Counted from the first letter of the stretch, positions 26,311 to 39,161 are shown. The stretch is DNA of 64,000 nucleotides from Agarophyton chilense (GCA_030374765.1 JARGXX010000088.1:2852001-2916000), one strand, 5' to 3'. The notes: a model not told the origin generated them from the letters alone. Numbers and translations are program-made.

Positions 26311-26559
26311 TTAGAACCCGAATAATATATCGGAATACTTGTATTTCATTCATCTATCTGGGCCATTCTGTAATGGAAAAGGTTTATCCCCGCCGAATCT
26401 TACTGTAGAGTCTGGCCCAAACCGTCATATGCAAAGATAGCGCCCACAGTTTCTATCGTTTTTTCTCAACTCTAATCGCTTTTCGTGAAGTTGAGTATCG
26501 TACTTACACTTATGTAATACAATAACTGGTGGGTCAGGGTAAGGGTCTTGACCGGTGGT

Positions 26560-27064
26560 AGCGTGGTAGAGCGGCTCCTGAGGTTTGTCTCCTTGACGGC
26601 GGCACTCCCAGAGTACTTGGTGCAATGGGCTGGCCTTTACTGCGTAGTCCTGCAGGTCGGAGCTACGGAAACGATGGCTTGAAGACCAATTCGTGGAACT
26701 AATATACGAAAAGGGGTTGTTTAGTATCCTAACGGTGACTACCTTACTCTAAGGGAGAAACGGCACTCGAGCCAAGTAAATAGTAACGGCGAGCTGGGAT
26801 CTCCCTGGCACTGTAACTCTAATCTAGTACACTAATTTAAATAAATTAATAATCTACATGAGTCCAGCTGAGGTCGGCCAGTCCACGTGGCGTCTATAAG
26901 ATCCTTCAGGGTCCGGTGCCTTACAGAGCTGAACCGTTATCGTTGCTTCTTCACAACTCCAAGCAAATTGTGTTCTTCTGAAAAAACCCTTCCGCTGATC
27001 TACCTTTCTGACGGAAAGATCCGAACATCTTCATGGTTTTCTTACCTCGCGGCATTGACCCACA
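26560..27064 (+). repeat. Eroded solo-LTR remnant related to the Gypsy LTR
   Basis: The last ~65 bases (AGATCCGAACATCTTCATGG, then the CATTGACCCACA end at 27064) align with the U5 end of the element A-C LTRs. An internal anchor near 26732 (ACGGTGACTAC followed by a TACT/AAGG-like motif) aligns with the LTR middle. It looks like an old, heavily diverged LTR of a sister family, without internal coding sequence. The left boundary is uncertain. Confidence 0.5.
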
Positions 27065-30000
27065 ATCAGAGCATTCATTTCCATTCTTAACATTACATTG
27101 GAATTGATGTACAAAATTACTCAAGGTGCATCAGCGTCTCTCGCGGAAACCCCAGAACGATTGTTTTTAGACGCATACACAACCGAGATATTGTTATTCT
27201 AGAATACACCTGGACTATGGCCAATCACCTGGGGCTATTCTCTTCTTTACAAGGCTACAGAAAAGAATAGTATTACTATTCTCTTTGAAGACATCAAAAA
27301 GATCCGAATACCCGAGTTATAGCATTTGTTTCATTTTTCCCGCACTTATCTTCCTTTATTTTTCTTTTTTTCCATCCTGATACCTTTAATCGAGTTAAGC
27401 CGCGTATGAAGTCACAGATTTGTCACCAAGCCTCTCCTGATACCCTTGCTTTACGGGCCACCATTTTTTCAAGATGCAGTAATCCAACGTCTCTCTCCTG
27501 ATCTCTGACGAAAGTGGACCTGGATGCATGATCGTTGTCCTACAAACGGAGGCATCCGTCGTTTTCAATTCGACTAATGCTATTATCTCAGCCATTTTCA
27601 TTACTAAAGAACCTTCTTGAAGCCTTCGGCGATCATTTTCATACGTTCATAAAATACTCTCTCCGGCACTGCTTTTTGATTTTACAGAATTTCAGCATAC
27701 CTTGTCTACAAAATCGAAATCTTCAGCTGCTTGTAAGACGGAATCGCTTTGATCGAGTTCGAAAATACTCTCTTGTGCATTCTAGATTAGTGGGTTTTTA
27801 CGTGAGGTCCTTCTTAGTCATTGCCGCCTAATCTGTTTACGAGCCCACACGGATATTGTAGCTACCATATTTTGAGAAAAGATTTTTTATCGATTCCCAC
27901 AAAATAATAACTTCCTTTCTGGCTTCCAACCTTTAACAATCCTCTGTTTCATACCTTAGCTCTGAAAGACGAGTATTCTCTCCGCCTCTGCGTGGTGTTT
28001 TCTCCGAATTCGTACTGGGATTATTCGCTCCAGGAGAATTTAAGCCCTTCCCACATTTCTTCTCGCGTCTTTTTCTTTGTATGAGAATTAAGTTACCTTA
28101 CTTGCTTCGGTAAACGTTTATCGTTTTGAGAACGAATCCAGCTTTGAAGAATTGTGTCATTCCATCTCAAATGTAATTCTTCTGCTCTGCAGTTAGAAAC
28201 TTCCTCATAGATATTTCTTGCTGCCACAATGCTGACGGAATTAGTAACATGCCTTCTGTTTTCAATACCACACATTTTTATGGGCATCATAAAGAGTTCA
28301 AAGTGTCCGTCAAAGAGGCCTTTTTTTCACTTTGGATGTCGGAATGTATAAAAACAATCATAGATAGCCCATGCTGTTCGGTAAAAAATGGAGCCAATAC
28401 AGGTAGTAGATCGACAGATCCTCCATTTGGCAATAGTAAATATAGGTCTCTCAAAAGGTGTAGTTCACTCCCCACGCAATCTATAACTTCATTCGATATG
28501 GAACAGATGGCTACTCAGCCCTGTTTCATATCGTTACTGAGAATTTGATTGAAATATAGAGTACTTGTGTGGTCCTGATGGCGTCTGGGATGCAGGTGTG
28601 TTCCAGAGAGACCTAATTCCGAAATAATCTGCCCTTATCTCGAAGTATAGAGCACAACTGCTGCATCCTATAACATCTGTTTTTGATGAACAACTCTGCT
28701 TTCTATACCCTGAATCTTATTGCTTCCATTTTATTTTTTAATCAAACAAAATAACCTCCACCTCTTCATTAGGATCTCTTTTGGCATCCTTGAACAATTG
28801 AGTAGTCCTCTTTTCCTAGGTCAAACAGCAGTACTGGCGGCAAAGGTACCGAATGAACTCATTATTGAAGGGATTTAGAGCTGTTGATAGGTCTGGTCTC
28901 GTGCCCTCTACTATTCGTTACCTACTGGAGAGTAGCTGAGACGGCGAAAGGCAAGTCTTACAGTTGGTAACAAGTGTCGATGTATTAGTGAATTGTGGAG
29001 AACCTTCGAGAGAAAAGAATTTATGGTGGATGGCATCTCTTTCCTAATAAAAATGCTCTACAAATTTGAACTTGAGAAACGTCTCAACAAAAAAAGTAGA
29101 TCAAAGAAATCTGGATTTTTTCCAACCTCACATATTACATGGCTAACCAAACCTCTGATAGTTTTAACGGTGCCATATACAAACGTTCCTGCAAGCTAAG
29201 CCACTTCCATTTTCCTCTTTTCTTGCCCTTTCACGAAAGTGGTAACGATTTCAGTTAACCAAGATCTTTCCGAGAGCCTTCCTTTTCCTTCTGGCACTTT
29301 ATCATGCTGTGCAGCTGCTTGGTTGTTTCGGAAGATTTTCTCTAAACAAAGTTTCCCCATGACAGCTGGAAAATCTACCCATCTCTTATATATCTTGAAT
29401 CTTTTTCTACCCCATAACAGGAGTTCAACCTTTTCAGATCTAAACAAAAACTGTAGTATATTCTTGATTTTTCCATCCTATGTGCGCTTCATATTTCGAG
29501 ATGTTTCAGACCCTGTCTTAACAAAGCACGCTTTCACGCGTTATCTAAATTTGTGAAGCTTTGATTGGCGAACTTAAAGACCCTGTCTTCGCCCCCGGGC
29601 TTTTCTTTAACCCGTTCGATCAACAAATATTATATCACTCTCGGTGTATTCCTAGGACCTCCTGGAGGTCATCAGTCTTAACGATGCATCAGTACATATT
29701 AGAAAATGAGTACCGGGGAGCGCAACAGATCTGGGAGGCAGAAGCCAAAAATCTGCAAGTTGGCTGTTTAATTTCCCCGAACTTTACGCAACACGTGCAA
29801 CGACAACCTTGGTTTCCGTTAAACTGCGCCGTTATCGGCCCTCATGACCAAGATTAATAACCATGCTCAAGCCATTCCTTCTCCATCTCCCTTGCAGCCA
29901 AACGTGCCAACGACCAGTAAAGTGCAGTCTACAATAGCCGTTTCTAGTAACCACATCTTACAACAGTTTTTAGCTTCAAGCCCACTAGCTGCACCGACTC

Positions 30001-31040
30001 GTACACACCCAAATAACGTAGATGCGTTACACATCGCGCTCAGATCTAACCAACCTTCTCGTGAGGTAGCAGACCGGGGAAAAGTCTCGTATTTGACATA
30101 GGAACCAATGCGTCGTCGCAGTCCGAGCAAACAGGGTCCTTGTCACAGTAAAACCTCTGATACAGACTAAAACTTTCAGATAAAAATAACATGCCCCAGT
30201 TCCACACATGCAATTATAGGGAGAATAAAGCGCATTAAAGTTCTATTTCTAAATATCTGAGCACACATCTAAACACGTCCAACCGATCTCCAAACAGAAA
30301 AAAGTAAAATAAGCAACCTGTGGAAAGAAGAGTCTATTGCGAGATGTATGCTTCAAATTTTTCTTAATAACAGAAATGAAACGTCTTTCAACGAGATTGT
30401 TAGGAATAACAGAGCTTGTAATGATTACACGATTTTACTGGAGGACGCCGTTGAATATTTGAACATGGAAAATCCTTCCTGAGGCTCAGTCTCTTATACG
30501 AAAGATATATCCTGCTGAGAAACCAGGGACTGTAAGAGGCGTATTGGGTACAGAGAAAAGGAATGGTAATGAAAAACTGTCCAATGGATCCCCAAATTTC
30601 TCACTCATCGCGTTTGCCCGTTTTCTGGTGCTACTACAAGACATTGAGCGATGCCATCGGGCGCAATTTGAAGCTTGCGGTGCAGAACCTAGCCGAGCTG
30701 AATGCAATGCGCCTGTTTCCCGGGAGATGTTCTGGGTTGCAATCGCGAACATGTGCAATGACGTTCTTGTGGACTCCAGAGCAGACTTTACTGGTCACTT
30801 GGAAGAGCTGGATTCCAAATATCGACCGCTAGCGCAGAGAGCAGCTTCGTTTCTAAACAGGCGGGTCGCGCACGGTTGCATGGTGTCATCGGCGTTGACG
30901 ACCTGACCAGAAGAAGGCGAGGACCGGAGGGGCAGGTTTGAGATCAATCTGCACCGGCAGAGCCTGCGAAGGTCCGGGTACGGAGCGCTGGGCGAAAGAT
31001 TGGGGTCTCTGGGGACACTCCTCGTCCGCTAATGCCGCAA
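27065..31040. other. Long gene-poor stretch
   Basis: I recognise no gene, RNA or complete element in about 4 kb. Open frames of 80-120 codons (27535-27831, 28249-28548, 29239-29556, 29561-29857, 30544-30906) match no family I know and lack conserved motifs. The last part, from about 30.55 kb, becomes GC-richer and may belong to the 5' side of the DIRS-like remnant that follows. Confidence 0.45.
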
Positions 31041-31044
31041 ATCC

Positions 31045-32340
31045 TTGCGGGACCTCCGCTTCTCGCTCACGCTTACAAGAGGAGAGAGGCGCGAGCTGCA
31101 CCGGCCAGCGCCCGACCTCACTATGCACAGCGACGCCGCTGATGTTGGATACGGAGGAAGGCTGGCGTTAGACACGGCCGCTGGGTCCAACGGTTCGTGG
31201 GCTAGGCAGGGTAGTTGGACAGCGACGGAACGCCAGCATTCCATCATCCTGCGGGAATTGAGGGCCGTGCGCCTCCTTTTCAGCGGGTCATTCGCACGTT
31301 TCGTCTGGGACCGGAATACGCGTCGGCTCCTTCTTCACGAGGACAATCAAGTGGTCGTCTACGTACTAAACGCCATATTATCGGTCCCCAAGCCCATTAT
31401 GGCAGAATAGCGGCGACTGCAAAATCTCCTGGTTTCTTTGGGAGTATCGATTGAGGCCCGCTGAATTCTGTTGGCCGTGAATCGCCTCGCCGATTCTTTG
31501 TCGCGCATATGGGATCCCGGCGACCTCCGTTTCTCAAGTCGGATCCTTCGCACCATACAGGACCAATACGGACTCTAACCGGCGCTTTTCTTCTGGAGAC
31601 CGATGCACAAAACCCGGCTGGAGCGCGTCAGGGAACTTTCAACGCGGCTACAGGACCACTGGCGAGATGGGCGCACAGGCTTTTGGAACCCGCAATTCGA
31701 TTTCCTGCCTAAAGTCATCCGCAAGCTCGAGGACAAGGGGGCTCAGGGAGTGTTATTGGCGCCGCATTGTCCGGCACAACCCTGGTTCAAGCGCTCAGGT
31801 AGATTTTCTACCCGGCTCTCCGTCTTTTATTCGTCCCCCTCGTGCCTGTTCGAGTCGGCACGGAGAATCAACCCGGCATGGACACTCGTCATCGCCGAGA
31901 TTTGGTCCAAGACGACTGGGAAAACGGTATTCGGCGGGCGGTTCTCTCCCGTACCGGCTACAGTACCTCTAACGGTGGGGCACAAGAAGCAGCTCATCTA
32001 TTATCGGTGCATGGCTGGGCCACCAGCACTTCGCGAAACAGATTGAGTCAGCTGCTGAAGTGGCTGGCTTTCTGCGATGAAGAAGACCGCTGCCAATTGC
32101 CGGCCGCAGAAGGAGACTTGCTCGCCTTCCTCGGCTTTCTCTCTTTAGATGGGCAAATTGCCGCCGTGTCTCTTCCGCATTACCTCACGGCCATTATCAG
32201 CTACAATGAGCTGCAATACCATCCATCGCCTAAATAAGGATCTGGTAGCGGCGTATGCCCGCCGCCATGAACCACGGGAAAGCATTCGATCGCTCTTTCT
32301 TTTGGAGGGGAATGGATTTTACGTCGCCTTGACTGGCTGA
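31045..32340 (+). mobile_element. DIRS-like tyrosine-recombinase retroelement remnant
   Basis: An RNase H-like segment (HSDAADVGYGG, ILRELRAVRLLF, LLLHEDNQVVVYV) is followed by the NRLADSLSR-type phrase that ends RNase H in DIRS-like elements. Next comes a VLLAPHCPAQPWF-type motif, then an N-terminal core-binding domain of a tyrosine recombinase (RNRLSQLLKWLAFCDEEDRC, LLAFLGFLSL, SLPHYLTAIISY). This order is the hallmark of DIRS-type elements, which integrate by tyrosine recombinase. It is a broken fossil lying immediately beside the Copia insertion. Confidence 0.75.
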
Positions 32341-32606
32341 ATCTCTCCAATTTCGGACCTACATAGACTCGCGTATCGATGTTACCGACCATTGGAAGTG
32401 TTTCTTTGAGCACCTTCGACCTTCGCTGTGATGCGCATCTCCGTGTTTCTTTTGGTCTTTGTTTCATGTACACTGGTGTATATATGAGTGAAGAATACCG
32501 GGTAGTAGGACGTGGCTGTAACTCTGCTGTCAGCCGGTCGGGGGTCACGGCGGCGATGGGAGCCTACATAAGGAAACCAACAGCCCCCCGCAGTCCAAGC
32601 TCTCGG

Positions 32607-33069
32607 TGTTGGGCGAACGACGATTCGTTGTAAGCGGTGTTGAACGAGGCGGTGCGGCGGAATCGGTGTAAACGGCGTAGAAGGCGGCGGTGCGGCGGAA
32701 TCGATGTAAACGACGTAGAAAGGCGGCGCGAGAGCAAAACGAACGAGAAGGATGGTGACGGTGATGAAGATGTTGTAGTGGAGGAGGTTCAGAGTTGTGC
32801 AGTCGAATGATGTCCGACAAGAGAAGTAGTTCTCTTGTTCTCAGCTCTTTTATAGTGGATGGGGGCTTGGTGTGGATCTCTACCGTGCCAAGTAAGCAGC
32901 GTCATTCTTATTCAACGTCTCCTAGATTAGAGTACTATTTCAAATTAAAGAATCAATTTCGTGTCTATCTAACGTTCGCTACTTGGACTTATAGTGCAAC
33001 CTACGCAGCTATCTACAATAGAATGCGTGTTGTATTTCTACATTCTCCTCTCGCGAGATGTCTTCAAGA
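32607..33069 (-). repeat. 3' LTR of the Copia element
   Basis: About 463 bp, matching 38714-39161 with scattered substitutions and small length differences. A GGCGG-rich, triplet-like stretch lies at its left part (about 32640-32730). Confidence 0.88.
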
Positions 33070-33288
33070 TCGTACTTTTCTTTGAAGCGAAAAAATTGTT
33101 CAAGTATATTGACGTATTATCCATTGTTTAATTTCGTGATCACACTGGTTCTTTTCGTAAATATTTCTGTATGCTCTGTTCATTGTTCGCTTCGTAAAAA
33201 TGTCAGCGGGATTATTTTCAGATTCCACGAATCCAATGTCGGATATTTCATTCCTTTCATAAGCTTCACAGGTTGCCGAAATACCAAG

Positions 33289-34401
33289 TTATAGTCGTTT
33301 TTCAGCTGTAGATAAAGCTTTTGCGATGACATGGAAAATGCTCTTGGAATCCGTGAACATTCTAATTGGAATTACTTGGTCGAGTAAGGTTTCCAAGTCA
33401 AATTTAAGCGTGTATGCAAAATCAAGAACATCTGCAAAAGCATAAACTTCACCTCCTGATACAGACCTCACAACTCGACTGCTCTTGTAACTCTTGTAAT
33501 GAATAATGTTAAAACGATTGGAACGATCAGCCAATAGAATGAGGAAACCAAGTTGGGAAGTACTGTCTTCATTATTTGTAAATGAATAATCACTGTATGC
33601 TCGTATACAGAGAGAGTTTGGATCTAGCTTCACAAACTTCAAAGTATTTGTTTGTTCTTGAATCCCCTTAATGACCTTACTCATTCTTCGTCCAATTGAT
33701 TTCGTAAACATTTTCTCTGTGACTTGAGTAGTTTTGTTCACGGAGAAAGAAATGTATGGAATTGTGTTCACAAGCAAGGCAAGTTGAGCTCTTTTAGATC
33801 TGAACTCTGCATAGTCATTTTTGTTTTCCAATGGCATCATTCTATTATTGAAATATTTTTGATGAATTTCGTACTCTGCTCGCTTGGCCGTAACTTGAGT
33901 TCCACCGAATTTGAAGGAACAAACAACTTTGTCTCGTGATTCGAAACGTTCTAGAGTTTTATTTGTGAACGTCATAAATTTATCTTCACCAGTAATAACT
34001 GAATCGTCTACATATAATTCAATGGTTCCAAAGAGATTACCTTCAGATATCTTGAAAAAACTGGAAATGGCACCTTTCATTGCGGTCATTTCCAGTTCTT
34101 CTCGTAGATGTGACATAATGGCCAGATTCTAATAATCACAGGCATCTGCCAAACCATAGAGTGGTTTGATTAGAAGGAGGAGACAATCTTTGGATATATC
34201 CATGTCTTTGGGAGGTCGTATGAATACCTTTCGAGTGAGGTCTTGATTACTCTCAATGTAGGCTTGGGTAACACCGTGAGTCCATACCTTGTAGTCGAAC
34301 ATTGCAGCGATTGTCATAATAAGCCGAACTGTACTATTGCGAACGGTAGTGACATTATGCACTAAGTAGTTCTTTTCCTCAAAGGAAAGTACTTGGGCCA
34401 C
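33289..34401 (-). pseudogene. RT and RNase H region of the Copia element
   Basis: The Copia-type reverse transcriptase part (TIAAMFDYKVWTHGVTQAYI, RPPKDMDISKDCLLLLIKPL, IELYVDDSVITG) is followed by the RNase H part (LCIRAYSDYSFTNNEDSTSQ, SGGEVYAFADVLDFAYTL). The V/I-DD pair of the RT active site and the single-strand order agree with Ty1/Copia. Fossil. Confidence 0.85.
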
Positions 34402-34566
34402 AAGTCTCGCCTTATGATTTTCTTTCTTAGTTCCTGGATTCTTGATTGCTAATACAAATCTAGATCCTATAATGTTAGCATTTTTTGGAATTCCACTACG
34501 TGTGACAACTTTCCAAGTATCTCTTCGCTTTAAACCATCAATTTCTTTCTTTTTGGCTTCTGAGAA

Positions 34567-35573
34567 CTATGGGGAATTACATCGAGGATCACTTGGTTTC
34601 AGGGTTTCAGTAATATAAATTGATACTTCATCGTTGCCCGTGATTCCTTTACTTCCGTCTGAGAACTCTTTTAAGACGTAGATAAGGTTATTCTCGAAAC
34701 CATGAGGAATCTGTTTTTCAGAATTGACTTCAGAATTTTTGGGAATATCAGGTTTGGCTTTCGTAATACTATGTTGTACTTCCTCGCCGTTTTTCTTTTT
34801 CACGAAAATTTGTTTGCCTGTAACTCTGATTACTTCAAAGGGTCCAGTCCTTCGAGGTAGCTCTTTTTCACGATAGATCAAAAACTTTATTCCTGCTTCG
34901 AAATCGTGGTGAACGGCTTCTGGAAGACGTGATTCGCGGGCCCGTCTCAGTCTTATTTCATTAGCGATAATTTCCATTTCAGAACGAGCAGTCAAGAGAG
35001 CTTGCATAAGATCCTCTTGATCAAGTAGCTTTGTATGAATGCCAGGAAATCTTGGCAAAGTGCCGAAGACTAGTAGCGATGGAACCAGACCTTCCGGGTT
35101 CATGGTGTCATTCATAGCTTTCACAGCTGCGGCGAGGAAATGTTGGCATCGAACTTGTTTTTGTGATATATTAGTCTTAAAAGATCATGATATCGATCGC
35201 CAGCACCAATGGAGTTATGAATTTCCACTCCAGACAGAATAAAATCGATGCCAAATTCATTCATAATTTCCTTCCATCGAGAAGAAGTAAAAGCTGAGCC
35301 TTGGCCATAATGGATAGAGTCAGGGTACCCAGTGTATGCTGTTGCCCAACATTCTAAAAAAGTGTTCCAAATGTCTTGAATGGATTGTCCATCTAAAAAG
35401 CGAGCGGCTCCAAAATGGGTATGTATATCAACCACATGCAACACCGGTTTTTTGTCTAAGAAAAATAGACCCATAGCGAGATCTTTCTTAGAAACAAGTC
35501 CTTGAGGAAAGGAAACCCGAAATCGTTGTGGTTTTGGGGTAAAACATTGACCCGTTTGGCAAGCTTTTGACAT
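34567..35573 (-). pseudogene. Integrase region of the Copia element
   Basis: It has an integrase-type core with HVVDIHTHFGAARFL and IHYGQGSAFTSSRW, followed by a C-terminal part with a chromo/SH3-like patch (RTGPFEVIRVTGKQIFVKKK). It sits upstream of RT in reading direction, as expected for Copia. Fossil. Confidence 0.75.
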
Positions 35574-35720
35574 GTCTTTTAGTAAACTTCGTGTCTCAGC
35601 ATTGGCTTCTTCGGGTTTTGCTCGTTTCAGGAGGTTAAACAGCTGATGTACCGAGGGGTGATAAAAATGTAGATGCTTTTTTCTGAGTTCTGCCTTTGTT
35701 AAATGGGCTGTGTATTCGTT

Positions 35721-36227
35721 TCAGTCGATATATAGATGACCAAGTTTTCGAATGACGGGCATTTCCCACCGATTCTGACAGATCAGAAGGTTCTCTACAC
35801 TGTCAACAAAGATTCTTTGCCTGTCAAGAAAATCTAGTCCAAGCAGTAATGGAACATTGCAGCTGATCACGTCTACGGTGAGCTTGAGTACTCTACAGTC
35901 CGGGGCGCAGATTCGAATTAGTATCTGGCCAGTACTGAAGAAGGTGGAACTGCCAAGTCGAAAACGAATTTTCAAAGGCTTTTTCTTAAACTTTAAGCCA
36001 TAATGCTTGCAATAAGCCTTTGCTTGCTCCTTACCAATCACAGAACGTTGTGCTTCGATATCTAGACATCCACCATTGAACTGGTTGGTGGTTTCAATAT
36101 CGGTATCCACATTTGTAACCTTAAAACATTTAAACTTGTGTTTGAATTGTTTTTGGATTTTATGCGGTGAGCCTTTGGGAACTTCTCGAATTTTGTCCAA
36201 AAATCCACGCATAGGAGAGTTCCTCAT
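35721..36227 (-). pseudogene. Protease-like region of the Copia element
   Basis: The segment contains FNGGCLDIEAQRSVIGKEQA and VPLLLGLDFLDRQRIFVD, the pattern of a retropepsin-type fold with the flap-side LLGLDFL phrase. It lies between gag and integrase. Fossil; the assignment rests on position and the LLGLDFL motif. Confidence 0.6.
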
Positions 36228-36441
36228 TAAAAATCCAGTTTTGGGGTTGAAGTCTCGGCGTCAATGCTGGTAAAAAGGTTTTCAAAAGCATTATCGGCTG
36301 ATTCTCCTGAACTTGCGCTTATATTGTCTTCTGTTTTTCTTCGACGTTGAAGAACGTTTCGAAATCCTCGGTTTCTGAATCTTCTTCAACCTGTTCGCAT
36401 AGTTCGAAAAGTACCTGTTTCAAAGCACGGTTCTGATAAGA

Positions 36442-37910
36442 TTATTGCTTGGATTTTTGATAAAGCTGTACGTTTCTTGCAGCGATAGCGGCTAAGTCCC
36501 GTCCCTTTTCACCACAATTGAAGCAACTTCTATCATTCATTTTAGGCTTCGTATTGTTCTTGTGGCGTCCATATCTAGCAGGAGGAAGGTAGCGTTTCGA
36601 TGGAGAATGATAGAGAACATCTGCGGATTTTGCATTTTTAGAGAACTTGAATACATTAATGGACTTTCGTGCGTTAGCCTCTTCCTTTTCGCGCTGAATA
36701 GCACATTTTAGCTGTATGTAGAATTCCCGATAGCAAAGGGTTTCTGACTCCAATCGGCTACTTCGATTACTAGCCTATGAATGTCCAATAACTGCTTTTC
36801 TAAGATAAGATATCTTGTTTGCCTCAGTACGACAATGTGGTGGACCTTGAGGAGCTAATTTCGATATTTCTAAATCCAATTTTTCAATGGCCTGAGTTGC
36901 CTTACATTCCTCTGATTGGAAGGTATCAATTCGTATGTTCATAAAACGAATATCAATCCGCTTCTGTTTAGAGGTGGAATGAAAATGTGCTTCACTGAGG
37001 TTTATTGCATCAGCGAGAGATTGAGCTGTTTGAACGACATGGTCATTAAAGAAACGCTTTGCATTATCTTTAGAATACTATGCATAAGCTGAACATGTTT
37101 GTAATCAGGTACCATGTAATCTTCTAGTGCGATACGATATTCGTTATAAAAATCCATCCAAGATTCTCCGATGGCTCCGGAAAACTTAGAGTTTCTGAAT
37201 TTGAAACGCATTGCCAGATTGTGTGAGATCTTGGGAAGATCTACGTTGTTAGTGCTCACTCTGATTGTTTGCGAAGGCATGTTAGAGTGATTATTACTGG
37301 TTGAAATACGGTTTTTGACTTCCTGGTGGATTTGAGAGACAGGTATTTGCTCGGAGTATGGGGCAACGGTTAAAGACGCTTTTGAAGTCTGAATAACTTC
37401 TTCAGAAACGGCTCGGTCTTCGTTCTTACCGTAGATCGTAAATGATAGACGGTTTATAGTTATTCCAGAAGGATGAGGGGCCAATTCGACGCCCAGTTTC
37501 TGTAGAAGATGAGAAATTGAGCTGATCAAAGCCACACTGGATGAAATTTGGTGATTGAATAATACATCAGGTGAACAGTCTCCTCTAATGAGATTTGAGA
37601 GCTAATTCCCAGTGATATCGTGTATATCGTCCAAGTAACTCCGGATAGTGTCCAACAGACTCTTCTGAGATGAATGACGGATCACCAGTGAACTTCCAAA
37701 CCCATTACCCGCACCATCGGACATGTCGCGAACAGTTGGAGACGTCGCAAAATTGACAACCGGTATTGGAGAAGAAATTGACGACCCTGCAAGTGGAAAC
37801 GGAATCTTACTGTTGGCTGGTGTCTGTAATGGTGTGTTTGAAGCAGAGGGTTGATCATCAGATGTATTCCGTTGGTCCCTTGCGGATTCTTGAGATATAG
37901 TAATAACCAT
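36442..37910 (-). pseudogene. gag region of the Copia element
   Basis: The gag-like sequence includes KFRNSKFSGAIGESWMDFYN (capsid-like, near 37150-37215) and a nucleocapsid CFNCGEKGRD zinc-knuckle start near 36510-36545. The N-terminal part at 37602-37910 is Ser/Thr/Pro-rich. Fossil. Confidence 0.7.
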
Positions 37911-38108
37911 AAGTTAAAGTATGAATATTATCAAGATTGATTGTGTCTTCAGCTCTCGTGCAAAGAATGAAGCACTTTTGCTAAGAGTAGAACGATGACG
38001 GCGGCTATGAAGATCAACCCTGAGGTCGTGAGCTTCAGTAAATGAAATGTTTCAAACGCGCCAGTGAATGTCTTCACGCGTATAGTTGGTCCAGCGAAGC
38101 TTGCGTTA

Positions 38109-38180
38109 ATGAATTTTTCCTTTCTGATGCGATTCGAGCTGCTGACTACTGCGAACAGAGATGTTACAAACAGCACAACG
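38109..38180 (-). other. U1-type C2H2 zinc-finger motif in the Copia leader
   Basis: One frame reads CAVCNISVRSSQQLESHQKG and then KIH before a stop. The spacing is C-x2-C-x12-H-x5-H, matching U1-type/JAZ zinc fingers, which bind RNA or dsRNA. It lies between the 5' LTR and gag, where Copia elements normally have no gene. It could be a captured host exon or part of an extended gag. Confidence 0.55.
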
Positions 38181-38713
38181 CTTAAACGCACGTTTTTTCG
38201 GAGAAGGCTTCTTTATACGACGCTTTGCTTGATTAGAGACGGGGTGAATGTGTCGCGATCGCCTTTCAGCTCTTTAGAAGGGAAACGAGAAATGGAAGCC
38301 GTATGTGTAGTTATAGGAAGACTTTCGGTGTTGCTGTTTTGTTGCGTACTTTCGTCACTTAAGCTTTCGTCAGCTTCAACCGCTTCGTGTTCGATGACCC
38401 TTGGTACGCGCAATACCAAAATTAGTTATAAAAAATTAATTATTACTTCGCCACTCTTGGCTTAATAAACTTTTTTTAAAGTTATCAACTGTATCACTTC
38501 CGACTACTAGCAACGACGGGTGCAGAGTATCCGGAAGTGAGAGACAGCACAGTACCACAAAAGAAAAAATACAGAAAATGTTTAACGTTTTAACTTTAAA
38601 GACTTCTCGGATGTTCAATCTTGAAAGATCGGGGTTGAAAAAATAACGTTTGAAAAAAATCCAGAAAAACAATTCCAAAAAACTTTTTCAAAACGCGGAC
38701 ATAAATTTCAGAA

Positions 38714-39161
38714 TGTTTTGCAAACCACGATTCGTTGTAAGCGGTGTTGAACGCGGCGGTGCAGCGGAATCGGTAGACGGCGGCGGTGCGGCGGAATTGA
38801 TGTAAACGGCGTAGAAAGGCGGCGCGAAAGCAAAACGAACGAGAAGTATGGTGACGGTAATGAAGTTGTTGTACTGAAGGAGGTTGAGAGTTGTGCAGTC
38901 GAATGATGTCCGACAAGAGAAGTAGTTCTCTTGTTCTGAGCTCTTTGCGGCTGGGAGCCTGGTGTGGGTCTCTACCGCGCCAAGTAAGCAGCTTCATTCT
39001 AATCCAACGTCTCCCAGATTAGAGTACTATGTCAAATTAAAGATTCAATTTCATGTCTATCTAACGTTGGCTACTTGGAATTATAGTGCAACCTACGCAG
39101 CTATCTACAATAGATTGCGGGTTGCAATTCTACATTCTCCTCTCGCGAGACGTCTTCAACA
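38714..39161 (-). repeat. 5' LTR of the Copia element
   Basis: About 448 bp with TGTT...AACA ends, matching 32607-33069. The long shared core includes CATTCTCCTCTCGCGAGA near its right end. Confidence 0.88.

Larger units (their letters stand above)
32607..39161 (-). mobile_element. Ty1/Copia element (fossil)
   Basis: The element is read on the minus strand with LTRs at 38714-39161 (5') and 32607-33069 (3'), outer ends TGTT...AACA. The probable 5-bp target duplication is ctcgg (32602-32606) and ctcga (39162-39166), one mismatch. Parts in order are leader with a zinc-finger motif, gag, protease, integrase, reverse transcriptase and RNase H; integrase before RT defines the Copia order. It is broken in several places. 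Its LTRs differ clearly more than those of the Gypsy copies, so it is older. Confidence 0.9.

Noticed and set aside
26700-26800. AGTAACGGCGAGC-like phrase resembling the start of large-subunit rRNA
   Set aside because: Flanking sequence does not follow rRNA and instead aligns with the Gypsy LTR middle and end.
37949-38191. An 80-codon frame with a signal-peptide-like start and a membrane segment in the Copia leader, suggestive of an envelope-like ORF
   Set aside because: It overlaps, in another frame, a well-formed U1-type zinc-finger motif, which is much less likely to arise by chance.
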